A stretch of DNA of 16,534 bases from positions 1 through 16,534 of the forward strand of contig PEUI01000110.1 in the NCBI GenBank assembly GCA_002785585.1. The letters are read 5' to 3'. The notes under the pieces are model-generated. The model saw nothing but the letters and a program-made list of their open reading frames with translations. It was not told the DNA's origin and did not search any database. Below, piece after piece: positions 5,809-12,790 of the stretch. Position 1 is the stretch's first letter. Every line of letters begins with the position of its first letter. Position numbers and translations under genes: made by a program. This DNA is from Lysobacterales bacterium CG02_land_8_20_14_3_00_62_12. GTDB taxonomy: Bacteria > Pseudomonadota > Gammaproteobacteria > Xanthomonadales > Ahniellaceae.

Positions 5809-7565
5809 CACATGGTCTCCGGGGCGGCGACGCCGAGCAGCTCCATGCCGACCGCCAACAGTTGGCGGACGCCGTCGGCGAGGGCGAGACGGGGAGCGCG
5901 GGCACGCTCGTCTTCGACCAGCATCTGGGTGCCGTTGTAAAAACTGTTGAACAGACTGGCGATCTCGCGCAATGCCGCCGCCAGCAAATGCGGCGCACGA
6001 TTTTCCACGGCAATGTCGATGTCTTCCGGATAGTTCATCAGGCGCTGCAATAACGCTACCGCCGCCGGCTCGACCAAGTTGGCGACCGCCGCGCGACCGA
6101 GCGCCGGGTCGTAGCCGAGGTGCTTTTCGGCGGCTTGTCGGAACAGGCCACAGATGCGGGCGTGGGTGTACTGCAGGTAGTAAACCGGGTTTTCCACCGA
6201 GCGTGATTTGGCCAGATCCAGGTCGAAATCCAGGTGCTGGTCATGGCTGCGCATCACGTAAAAAAAGCGCGCGGCGTCTTTGCCGACTTCTTTGCGCAGG
6301 TCGCGCAGGGTGACAAAACTGCCGGCACGGGTGGACATCTGCACGCGCTCGCCGCCTTCGTAGAGGATGGCAAATTGCACCAGCGGAATTTCGATGCGGT
6401 TCGGGTCCAGGCCGAGGCCACGAGCGACCGCTTTGAGCCGCGCGATGTAGCCATGGTGGTCGGCGCCGAGCACGTAAATGGCGCGATCAAATCCGCGTTC
6501 CAACTTGTTTTGCAGGTAGGCGATGTCCGAAGCGAAATAGGTGGTGGCACCGTTTTCGCGCACCACAACGCGATCTTTCTCATCGCCGAAATCGGTGGCC
6601 CGAAACCACCAGGCGCCGTCTTTCTCGAACATGTGGCCGGCCGCCTTGAGCGTGTCGATGCCCCGCTGGACGGCGCCGCTGGTGGCCAGACTGCGCTCCG
6701 AAAACCAGTTGTCGTAGCGCACGCCGAATTCCGCCAGGTCGTCTTTGATGTCGCCGAGACAATGCTTGAGCCCGCTCTCGAACAGCAGTCGGTAGTTGGC
6801 TTCACCAAGCAGCGCTTTGGCGCGCGCGATCAGCGCATCGACGTGGACTTCTTTGTCGCCGCCCTGGCCGAGATCGAGCGGCAAATCGTGGCTGACGGCG
6901 GCAGCCGGGTGGTGCAGTTTCGCGCCCACCGCCAGGCGCAGATCGCGGGCGATGCCATGCACGTAATCGCCTTTGTAGCCATTGTCCGGAAAGCGCACGA
7001 TTTCGTTGGCCAGTTCCAGATAGCGCAGCCAGACGCTGACCGCGAGGATGTCCATCTGGCGGCCGGCATCGTTGACGTAGTACTCGCGATAAACCTGGTG
7101 GCCACCGGCTTCGAGCAGATTGGCCAGGCTGGCACCATAAGCGGCGCCGCGGCCATGGCCGACATGCAGTGGCCCATTGGGATTGGCAGAAACATATTCG
7201 ATGATGATCGACGGTCGCGACGCTGGCGCGGCAAAGCCGTAGCGGGCGCCGGCGTCCTGCATGCGCAGCACGGTGCGGGTCAGGCAATCCGCTGCCAGGG
7301 TGAAATTGATAAAGCCCGGGCCGGCGATCTCGACCTTGGCGAGGTCGGTATCGGCGGGCAGTTGCGCGATGATCGAGGCGGCAATTTCACGCGGCTTGCG
7401 GCCCCAAAGGCGGGCCGCCTGCATGGCGACATTGCAGGCGAAATCGCCGTGCGCCGGATTGCGCGTGCGCTCGATCGAAAAGGTCAACGCGGCGGTGGAC
7501 AGGCCAGCCTCGGAGGCGACGATGGCCAGGCTGTGCTGGAGCAAATGGCGAAGGCTATTTTTCAC
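5808..7565 (-). CDS. argS: Arginyl-tRNA synthetase
   Basis: This class I aminoacyl-tRNA synthetase charges tRNA-Arg in the cytoplasm. Read from GTG at 7565 it has 585 residues, the usual size. The N-terminal additional domain of ArgS includes ERTRNPAHGDFACNVAMQAA. The HIGH signature appears as HVGH (134-137) inside NPNGPLHVGHGRG. REYYVNDAGRQM and LGADHHGYIARLKA are typical active-site blocks. The KMSKS region reads VQMSTRAGSFVTLRDL, the degenerate form normal for ArgS. The C-terminal DALR anticodon-binding domain (about 455-585) includes YYLQYTHARICGLFRQA. GTG at 7565 is preferred because it gives MKNSLRHLLQ, like related enzymes; TTG codons at 7574 and 7577 are possible but weak. The gene lies 140 bp after the amidohydrolase and is coupled to the SPOR gene. 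Confidence 0.97.
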   Translation of the reverse strand: MKNSLRHLLQHSLAIVASEAGLSTAALTFSIERTRNPAHGDFACNVAMQAARLWGRKPREIAASIIAQLPADTDLAKVEIAGPGFINFTLAADCLTRTVLRMQDAGARYGFAAPASRPSIIIEYVSANPNGPLHVGHGRGAAYGASLANLLEAGGHQVYREYYVNDAGRQMDILAVSVWLRYLELANEIVRFPDNGYKGDYVHGIARDLRLAVGAKLHHPAAAVSHDLPLDLGQGGDKEVHVDALIARAKALLGEANYRLLFESGLKHCLGDIKDDLAEFGVRYDNWFSERSLATSGAVQRGIDTLKAAGHMFEKDGAWWFRATDFGDEKDRVVVRENGATTYFASDIAYLQNKLERGFDRAIYVLGADHHGYIARLKAVARGLGLDPNRIEIPLVQFAILYEGGERVQMSTRAGSFVTLRDLRKEVGKDAARFFYVMRSHDQHLDFDLDLAKSRSVENPVYYLQYTHARICGLFRQAAEKHLGYDPALGRAAVANLVEPAAVALLQRLMNYPEDIDIAVENRAPHLLAAALREIASLFNSFYNGTQMLVEDERARAPRLALADGVRQLLAVGMELLGVAAPETM

Positions 7566-7591
7566 GGCGATCAACAAAAAACGGGGCGCGC

Positions 7592-7597
7592 ATTGTA
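7592..7597 (-). promoter_or_regulatory. Candidate argS -10 box
   Basis: Read on the minus strand the hexamer is TACAAT, matching five of six positions of the -10 consensus. It lies 26 bases before the argS GTG. This would give a leader of about 20 nt. The -35 region at 16-18 bp is poor. It is the best promoter-like signal between the amidohydrolase and argS. Confidence 0.4.
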
Positions 7598-7670
7598 GAG
7601 CGAGCGATTAGTGCTGGTGCGTAATCTTTGATGGCCATTGGCGGGCTTGGGCGCCATCGATCACCGCTGC

Positions 7671-7693
7671 CGCCGACCCGCCAGCGGTCGGCG
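7671..7693 (-). terminator. Hairpin after the amidohydrolase gene
   Basis: CGCCGACC (7671-7678) and GGTCGGCG (7686-7693) form a perfect 8-bp stem with a seven-base loop, 12 bp beyond the amidohydrolase stop codon. A T-run is missing on the minus strand, so it may be a Rho-assisted end or an mRNA-stabilising hairpin rather than an intrinsic terminator. Confidence 0.45.
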
Positions 7694-7705
7694 CGGTGGC
7701 CCAGA

Positions 7706-9028
7706 TCAACGCGGGGTGGCCAACGCCTGGCCAGAAAGCGCATCCAGCGCCACCTGCAACATCGCGCGGGTGCCGACATCGAGCGCCGCCTCATCCAGCA
7801 TGAACAGCGGCGAATGATTGGCCGCGGCGCTGGCCAGCGCTTGTGTCGGCGGCACCGAGCCGACGAAGAAATACATCCCGGGGACCTGATCGGCGAAGCG
7901 GGCGAAGTCTTCGGCGACCATGTTGGGGGTGATGGTGATGACCTGGTCGGCGCCGACGGCGCGCTCCAGGCTACCGCGCATTCGCCGGGTCAGCGCCGGG
8001 TCATTGACGGTGACCGGGTTGACCGCTTCCGGCAGCGGGATTTTCGTCACCACGCTGGCGCCCTGCGCGGCGGCGACGTGTTCGGCAATCGCCTGCAGAT
8101 GGTCGAACACCTGCTGGCGCATGGCCGGATCGAAACTGCGGATGGTGCCTTCCAGCGCGACTTGATCGGGGATGATGTTCCAGCGCAGACCGCCGTGGAT
8201 CATGCCGAAACTGAGCACCGCGGGCAGCTCGGAAATATTCAGTTGGCGACTGACGATGGTTTGCGCCTGATTGACGATCAGCGCCGCCGTCACGATCGGA
8301 TCGACGCCGCGCCAGGGTTGGGCGCCGTGGGTTTGGCGGCCTTGCACGGTGATCTGAAAGCGATCCGAACCGGCCAGCATCGGCCCTTCCCGCACGCCGA
8401 TCTGGCCGGCATGCAAGGTATAGAACACATGCATGCCGAAAATGGCTGCGGGCTTGAACCGATCAAACAGGCCTTCGTCCAGCATCAACTCGGCGCCGCC
8501 CGGTTCACCCGCGGGCGGGCCTTCTTCGGCCGGCTGAAAAATGAATAACACCTCGCCGTGCAGTTCGGCACGCATCGCCGCCAGCGCGGTCGCCACCCCC
8601 AGCGTCATCGCCGTGTGGGCATCATGACCACAGGCATGCATGACACCGACCGTGCTGCCATTGAAATCGGTGCGCACTTTGGAGGCGAACGGCAGCGCGT
8701 TGTCTTCGGTCACCGGCAGCGCATCCATATCGGCGCGGATGGCGATGCGCGGGCCCGGCAAGGCGCCTTTGAGCAGGCCGGTGACGCCGGTCTTGGCGAT
8801 GCCGGTTTGCACCTCAAGGCCGAGCGCACGCAATTGCGCCGCGACCAGTGCCGCTGTCCGCGTCTCGCGATTGCCCAGTTCCGGATGTTGGTGAATATCG
8901 CGGCGCCAGCCGAGCACCTGGGCACTGACTTGGCGGGTCGCCGCCGCTGCCACCTCGGCCGGCACCTCCGCCGCCTGGCCGATCACGGTGATCGACAGCA
9001 TCAATCCCAATCCCAAAATCCTGCGCAT
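7706..9028 (-). CDS. Secreted M20D family amidohydrolase (metallopeptidase)
   Basis: This 440-residue zinc hydrolase belongs to the M20 peptidase family, M20D branch, which includes hippurate hydrolases, N-acyl-amino-acid amidohydrolases and IAA-amino-acid hydrolases. A signal peptide (about residues 1-20, ending GQAAE) predicts export to the periplasm. Visible motifs are WRRDIHQHPELGNRE near the N-terminus and MHACGHDAHTAM, with metal-ligand-type C133 and H135. PAEEG follows (E168/E169), then GMH (H200) and a C-terminal NHSP histidine. The dimerisation or lid domain with TVQGRQTHGAQPWRGVDPI lies in the middle. The ATG at 9028 is backed by GGGGA at 9035-9039; an upstream TTG is unlikely. Substrate cannot be read from the sequence: an N-acylated amino acid or related amide is the family expectation. 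It runs toward argS and is divergent from the antitoxin gene. Confidence 0.93.
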   Translation of the reverse strand: MRRILGLGLMLSITVIGQAAEVPAEVAAAATRQVSAQVLGWRRDIHQHPELGNRETRTAALVAAQLRALGLEVQTGIAKTGVTGLLKGALPGPRIAIRADMDALPVTEDNALPFASKVRTDFNGSTVGVMHACGHDAHTAMTLGVATALAAMRAELHGEVLFIFQPAEEGPPAGEPGGAELMLDEGLFDRFKPAAIFGMHVFYTLHAGQIGVREGPMLAGSDRFQITVQGRQTHGAQPWRGVDPIVTAALIVNQAQTIVSRQLNISELPAVLSFGMIHGGLRWNIIPDQVALEGTIRSFDPAMRQQVFDHLQAIAEHVAAAQGASVVTKIPLPEAVNPVTVNDPALTRRMRGSLERAVGADQVITITPNMVAEDFARFADQVPGMYFFVGSVPPTQALASAAANHSPLFMLDEAALDVGTRAMLQVALDALSGQALATPR

Positions 9029-9065
9029 CAAAAGTCCCCAGCTGGTTGAAATCGAAGGATAGCCG

Positions 9066-9078
9066 ATCGCAAAGCGAT
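9066..9078. promoter_or_regulatory. Short inverted repeat between the amidohydrolase and antitoxin genes
   Basis: ATCGC and GCGAT are separated by AAA, 38 bp upstream of the amidohydrolase start. The dyad lies in a 162-bp divergent intergenic region and could be a regulator site for the amidohydrolase. It is short, and support is limited to symmetry and position. Confidence 0.25.
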
Positions 9079-9190
9079 GACGTTGCTGCCACGCCGATGG
9101 CTGATGGACATTCGGTCCGCTGACATTGTGCGTCGGCTATAGTGGCCGAAACCAATGCTTTGGGGTCAATGAGCTGCTGGAGAAACCTCG

Positions 9191-9436
9191 ATGACTACAG
9201 TGACCATCGATTTGCCCGATGAACTTGCACGGGACGCGCAACGCGCTGGTCTGCTGCGTGACGAAGTGATCGCCCGCAGCTTGCGACAACAACTGCAAAC
9301 GCGGCGCACCGACGAACTTTTTGCCGCTGCTGATCGTATGGCCGCGATCAACGAACCCGCGGTGATGTCACCCGAACAAATCGCCGAAGCGATGCGGTTG
9401 ATGGGTGCCGAACGTCGCCCGCAATCCGCCCGTTGA
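9191..9436 (+). CDS. Antitoxin-like protein of a PIN-type toxin-antitoxin module
   Basis: This 81-residue protein begins MTTVTIDLPDELARDAQRAGL, a beta-strand plus helix pattern typical of ribbon-helix-helix DNA-binding antitoxins. The C-terminal half is helical and charged, with SPEQIAEAMRLMGAERR near the end, as expected for a toxin-wrapping tail. The start is supported by GGAGA at 9179-9183, seven bases before the ATG. Its TGA overlaps the ATG of the next frame (TGATG), the usual coupling of a type II toxin-antitoxin pair. From family knowledge, such antitoxins repress their own promoter and neutralise a PIN ribonuclease. Here the partner is truncated after ~28 codons, so this is an orphan antitoxin. 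The antitoxin itself looks intact. The specific antitoxin family is not identified. Confidence 0.8.
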   Translation: MTTVTIDLPDELARDAQRAGLLRDEVIARSLRQQLQTRRTDELFAAADRMAAINEPAVMSPEQIAEAMRLMGAERRPQSAR

Positions 9437-9523
9437 TGCGCTGGGTGCTGGATACCAACGTTGTTGCTTCGGCATTGCTGTGGGGCGGCAAGCCGCTGCG
9501 CTGCCTCCGGGCTACAGCGCTGG
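9436..9523 (+). pseudogene. 5' remnant of a PIN-domain toxin gene
   Basis: The frame starts at the ATG overlapping the antitoxin stop and encodes MRWVLDTNVVASALLWGGKP, a textbook start of PIN-domain toxins of the 'PIN family, putative toxin component' type. The first catalytic-type Asp is D6 in LDTN. Family members run to about 130-140 residues with further conserved acidic residues. Here the resemblance fades near residue 28, about 9520, and the frame continues in Arg/Pro-rich sequence antisense to the acylase gene until a stop at 10081-10083. None of the later PIN acidic motifs is seen, so the toxin should be inactive. The end coordinate is my estimate of where homology stops. Confidence 0.75.
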
Positions 9524-11914
9524 GGTCGCCGTGGGTTGCAGGGTCAACCGATAACGCCGTGGTCCCGGCAACAACGGGGTCGGCCGACCGGCGGCCCAAT
9601 CGGCGTGACCGGCGCGATGAAACGGCGACAGCGGATGCGGGCTCTGTCCGCCCGGCATCATCAGGTAAGACTGGTCCTCGTGCCCCGGGGCGATGGCAAA
9701 GCGTTCGGAGGCACCGAAACTCGGCGTTTGCACGCGCGGCATGTGGTTGTCGCCGGGCAAGGCTTGGCTCGGCATGTCGAGCGCGGCGGCCAGCCATTTG
9801 GGCAAAGCCGCCGACAGCGGATGGCGGATCCGCGAGCTGTTGGCCTCACCCCAGCTACGAGCCGACAGTCCGCCCGGTTGGACGGCAAACTCTCGGTCCA
9901 CTTGCTCGGCCGCGGCGATCAGCAGGGCATCCCAATCGGCAAAGCGCGGGTCGAGCAAGTGCGCCGGTCGGCTTTGCAGCAGCGTCCAGACGGCGGCTTC
10001 GTAGCCCTGCGCCGAGGGCAGCGCAAAATCCGCAAAGCGTTGTTTGGCCAGCGCCTCGAAGGGCGCCAGCACGGCTTCGATGACCTTTAATCGAAACCCG
10101 CGCACCAGGCGAAAATCCACCGAATCGATACTGGCGCGACCGCTCCAGTGGGCGGTCAGTTGGCGCAACTCGGCCAGTTGCGTCGCTGGCAGGCGGCCGA
10201 GTTGGTGTTGCAGCAGTTGCTGCCAGCGACCAAGAAAGCGCGCCCGATCATCCAGTTGAATGGCAAGCAAAGTTGCTGGCGTGAAGTGGTCATGGGCGAA
10301 CAAATCCTCGCGTAGCTGTTGCGCCCGAGCGCCCAGATCGACACCACCGTCGCCGACCAGTTGTTGCCAGTCGCCATCGACGGTGCGGGCATTGGCGGTC
10401 CACAGGCGTTGCGCCGGTGGATCGATGATGCGCGGTTGGGCGGCGGCGGGCAGCCAGCCGATCCAGCCGACGCGGCCATCGACAAAATGGGCCGGGCGGG
10501 ACGGATCAAAGCCAGCGCGCAAGGGGATGCCGTTGCCGGTCAAGGTCCAGCCGATGGCGCCTTGGGCATCGCCGACGATGAAGTTTTGCGCTGGCATGCC
10601 GATGCGTGGCGCCAGTGCCAGCGCGGCGGCGGTGTCGGCTGCGGTTTCCAGTTCGAACGCCGCCAGATTGAAGATGCGCGGTGCGTGCGCGGTCCATTGC
10701 AGGGCGAGTGGCGTGCCGTCGACATCGGCGGCCAGGATCGGTCCCCAGACGGTGTCTTCGACGCGCAGGTGGCAGGCTTTGGCCCCGCGCACGTTGATGA
10801 CTTCGTCATGCACTTCGAGGTTCTGCCAGCGCTCGCCGTGGCGATAGCGTTGCGGCTGTTGTGGATCGCGGTCGACGCGCACCCAATCGCTCCAGTCGCC
10901 ATAAGAATTGGTGAAGCCCCAAGCGATGTGGCGATTGCTGCCGGCCACCAGCCCGGGCACACCGGGCAGGGTCAGCCCGTTGAGGTCCACCGCCGCTGCG
11001 CCCGCATCCTGATAGCGCAGCCGCGCTCGAAACCAGATATTGGGCACGCTCAAACCCAGATGCATGTCATTGGCGACCAGGGCGCTGCCGCTATCGGTCA
11101 ACGCACCGGCAACGGCGAATTGATTGCTGCCGGGGCGCTGCCCCAAATCTTCGGGATCCAACGTGGCATAACGGCTGGCGGTGGCCGGCACCGGGTAGCG
11201 ATCGCTGCGCAGATCAAACACTTCGGCGGTGGGCAGCGGTGGCGGTGGCAACGCGGTGCCACGCAAGGGCGCATCCCACTCACTGCCCGGTTGCAACAGA
11301 AACGCCACCAACGCTTCCGGCAGCACGGCGCGCAACCGCGCCACATTCAGTTCACGCAAATTGGCGCCATTGCTGTTCAGATCAAAGAACATCGCAAACA
11401 CCACCAGGGCGCTGTCTTCGCTGCGCCAAGGTGCGGGCCGGCTGCGCAGCAACAGATACTCCCAGGGCCGCGCCGACAACGCTGCCAGCCCGGCATTGAC
11501 GCCATCGCGATAGGCATCGATTCGCGCCCGCGCCGCCGCTGGCTGCGCCGCCAACGCGCGCCGGGCGCGGGCCCGGAAGCGATGCGCACGATGGCTGCGA
11601 TCTACCGGCAGAGCGGCACTGCCGACCAATGCCGACAACTCGCCAGCGGCCATGCGGCGCAGCAGATCCATCTGGAAGTAGCGCTCCTGACCGTGCACAA
11701 AACCCAAGGCCCGAGCCATATCCAGGCTGCTGCCGGCGTGGATGGTGACGGTGCCGAGGGCATCGCGATCCAACTGCACCGGGGACTCAACTCCCGCCAG
11801 CACCCGCGTGCCATCGAGTTGCGGCAGGCTCAAGCGCAGCAGCCACCAGGCGCCACCTACCAGCACCGCAACCAGCACCACAAAACCGAAGGCCAAGCGG
11901 CGCAGGTGCGGCAT
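9512..11914 (-). CDS. Penicillin acylase family protein (N-terminal nucleophile amidase)
   Basis: This 800-residue hydrolase is of the penicillin/AHL acylase family, which cleaves amide bonds using the N-terminal serine of a self-processed beta chain. A hydrophobic segment at about residues 8-26 is an uncleaved anchor or signal, so the enzyme should act in the periplasm. The alpha-chain block HGQERYFQMDLLRRMAAGELS (about 74-94) is a family hallmark. Autoprocessing would occur before S263 in RPGSNQFAVAG. ALVANDMHLGLSVPNIWF follows, and TLPGVPGLVAGSNRHIAWGFTN contains the conserved oxyanion-type Asn region. The ATG at 11914 is chosen over far upstream starts because GGGAGA (11920-11925) precedes it and the hydrophobic N-terminus follows at once. 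The C-terminal GHADWAAGRPTPLLPG is typical, but the last few codons and the TAG lie in DNA shared with the PIN remnant. Substrate is unknown: beta-lactam, acyl-homoserine lactone or another amide. Confidence 0.93.
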   Translation of the reverse strand: MPHLRRLAFGFVVLVAVLVGGAWWLLRLSLPQLDGTRVLAGVESPVQLDRDALGTVTIHAGSSLDMARALGFVHGQERYFQMDLLRRMAAGELSALVGSAALPVDRSHRAHRFRARARRALAAQPAAARARIDAYRDGVNAGLAALSARPWEYLLLRSRPAPWRSEDSALVVFAMFFDLNSNGANLRELNVARLRAVLPEALVAFLLQPGSEWDAPLRGTALPPPPLPTAEVFDLRSDRYPVPATASRYATLDPEDLGQRPGSNQFAVAGALTDSGSALVANDMHLGLSVPNIWFRARLRYQDAGAAAVDLNGLTLPGVPGLVAGSNRHIAWGFTNSYGDWSDWVRVDRDPQQPQRYRHGERWQNLEVHDEVINVRGAKACHLRVEDTVWGPILAADVDGTPLALQWTAHAPRIFNLAAFELETAADTAAALALAPRIGMPAQNFIVGDAQGAIGWTLTGNGIPLRAGFDPSRPAHFVDGRVGWIGWLPAAAQPRIIDPPAQRLWTANARTVDGDWQQLVGDGGVDLGARAQQLREDLFAHDHFTPATLLAIQLDDRARFLGRWQQLLQHQLGRLPATQLAELRQLTAHWSGRASIDSVDFRLVRGFRLKVIEAVLAPFEALAKQRFADFALPSAQGYEAAVWTLLQSRPAHLLDPRFADWDALLIAAAEQVDREFAVQPGGLSARSWGEANSSRIRHPLSAALPKWLAAALDMPSQALPGDNHMPRVQTPSFGASERFAIAPGHEDQSYLMMPGGQSPHPLSPFHRAGHADWAAGRPTPLLPGPRRYRLTLQPTATPAL

Positions 11915-11936
11915 GGCGGTCTCCCAAAAGAAGCGG

Positions 11937-11945
11937 AGCGTAGCA
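11937..11945 (-). promoter_or_regulatory. Candidate extended -10 promoter for the acylase gene
   Basis: On the minus strand the sequence reads TGCTACGCT, i.e. TGN followed by TACGCT, an extended -10 form. It would start transcription about 15 bases before the acylase ATG, leaving room for the GGGAGA ribosome site. No good -35 is present, which is tolerable for an extended -10 promoter. Confidence 0.4.
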
Positions 11946-12012
11946 CTGGCCACGGCGGCGCTCGGCGCCGCCGACCGGCGCCAGAGTTCTAGCTGGTGCG
12001 AATCGTCCTCGG

Positions 12013-12027
12013 GGCGCAAATTGCGCC
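12013..12027. promoter_or_regulatory. Perfect 15-bp palindrome in the acylase/ompW divergent region
   Basis: GGCGCAA and TTGCGCC flank a single central A. The dyad lies four bases from the FNR-type dyad and between two divergent genes, so it is a plausible operator. No T-run follows on either strand, which argues against a terminator. The cognate regulator is unknown. Confidence 0.45.
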
Positions 12028-12031
12028 GAGA

Positions 12032-12045
12032 TTGACCTCGGTCAA
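12032..12045. promoter_or_regulatory. FNR/ANR-type binding site upstream of ompW
   Basis: TTGAC-ctcg-GTCAA matches the FNR/ANR layout TTGAT-N4-ATCAA, with a symmetric T-to-C/A-to-G change in each half. The outer six bases on each side are perfectly symmetric (TTGACC/GGTCAA). Its centre is 41.5 bp before base 12080, which is where transcription would start from the TACCCT box at 12068-12073. This is the class II activator position. Known biology fits: ompW responds to FNR in enteric bacteria. Use in this organism is inferred. Confidence 0.55.
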
Positions 12046-12067
12046 CTGGCGCCGCCGCGGGTGGCTT

Positions 12068-12073
12068 TACCCT
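12068..12073 (+). promoter_or_regulatory. Candidate ompW -10 box
   Basis: TACCCT keeps the T-A-...-T positions of the -10 consensus. It is a weak hexamer of the kind often dependent on an activator. With a start near 12080 the leader would be about 23 nt and would contain the GGAG ribosome site. Confidence 0.35.
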
Positions 12074-12102
12074 GCGCCCACAACCACTTCTGGAGACTGC
12101 AA

Positions 12103-12714
12103 ATGAAAACCCGTTACCTGATTTTGGCGCTAACCCTGGCGGCACTGGCCCCGACTGCACAAGCTTTCGAAAGCGGCGATCTGTTGGTCAAATTGGGACT
12201 GCACAATGTCGATCCGAAAAACGACAATGGCAGCTTGGCCAGCGGCGCCTTCGATGCGCATATCGGCAGTGATCTGAAACCGAGCATCCAGGCCGAATAC
12301 TTCTTTACGCCGCGTATTGGCGTGGAGCTGTTGGCGTCGGTGCCGTTCCAGCACGATGTCTATCTCAATGGCGCCAAGGCGGGTTCGTTCAATCACCTGC
12401 CGCCGACCCTCAGCGTGCAATATCACTTCGGCAATGATCGGGTGCAGCCATTCCTCGGCGCCGGCGTCAATTTCACCTGGACCTACAGCGAAGACACCAC
12501 CGGCCCGTTGGCCGGTACCGAACTGGGTATCGACAACTCCTGGGGCCTGGCTTTGCACGGCGGTGTCGATTTCAAGTTGAACAATGGCTGGTATGTCGGC
12601 ACCGACCTGCGTTGGATCGATCTGAACGCCGATGTCAGCGTCAACGGCGCGCAAGTCGGCAGCGTGCAAGTCGATCCGCTGGCCTATGGTCTGTATGTCG
12701 GCTGGAAGTTCTAA
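12103..12714 (+). CDS. ompW: OmpW family outer membrane protein
   Basis: This 203-residue outer-membrane beta-barrel is of the OmpW family: eight-stranded porin-like barrels with a hydrophobic lateral channel, linked to stress and redox adaptation. A signal peptide (1-21, ending PTAQA) precedes mature FESGDLLVKLGLHNVDPKN, where the G-x-x-x-V-x-x-G-x pattern of the first strand is normal for OmpW. HLPPTLSVQYHF (98-109) is a family signature. Alternating strands follow (VQPFLGAGVNFTW, WGLALHGGVDFKL and WYVGTDLRWIDL). The C-terminal YGLYVGWKF ends in Phe, the usual Bam recognition end. The ATG at 12103 is preferred over 12061, because GGAG at 12092-12095 and the signal peptide fit it. It is divergent from the acylase gene, probably under an FNR-type regulator, and is monocistronic because a strong terminator follows. 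Confidence 0.95.
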   Translation: MKTRYLILALTLAALAPTAQAFESGDLLVKLGLHNVDPKNDNGSLASGAFDAHIGSDLKPSIQAEYFFTPRIGVELLASVPFQHDVYLNGAKAGSFNHLPPTLSVQYHFGNDRVQPFLGAGVNFTWTYSEDTTGPLAGTELGIDNSWGLALHGGVDFKLNNGWYVGTDLRWIDLNADVSVNGAQVGSVQVDPLAYGLYVGWKF

Positions 12715-12790
12715 AGTACCGACTCAAGTGCGGTATTGACCATCGCGTTGCGGTTCACGATGATTTGAACTGGTGTTGACGCGCCCCGCC

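Noticed and set aside
6290..6350. Missing KMSKS motif in ArgS as a sign of a defective enzyme
   Set aside because: A degenerate KMSKS region is normal in most arginyl-tRNA synthetases. All other active-site blocks are present.
6234..7598. 454-codon open frame on the plus strand opposite argS
   Set aside because: It is antisense to a clearly conserved essential gene, has low-complexity His/Gly/Asp-rich content and no ribosome site. It is explained by the GC-rich codon pattern of argS.
7671..7693. GTCGGC-containing hairpin after the amidohydrolase as a fourth copy of the REP-like repeat
   Set aside because: It shares only the short GTCGG core. The arms (CGCCGACC/GGTCGGCG) and flanks differ from the copies at 1176-1349.
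7628..8548. 306-codon plus-strand frame opposite the amidohydrolase gene
   Set aside because: The amidohydrolase carries all its family motifs in the other strand; this frame has none and no start signals.
9120..9143. CTGACA and TATAGT as a promoter for the antitoxin gene
   Set aside because: The spacer is only 12 bp, too short for a sigma-70 promoter. TATAGT may still be a -10 element but lacks a suitable -35.
10319..11992. 557-codon open frame on the plus strand opposite the acylase gene
   Set aside because: Its composition (Gln, Arg, His and Ala rich) and lack of any motif mark it as a mirror of the acylase codon pattern.
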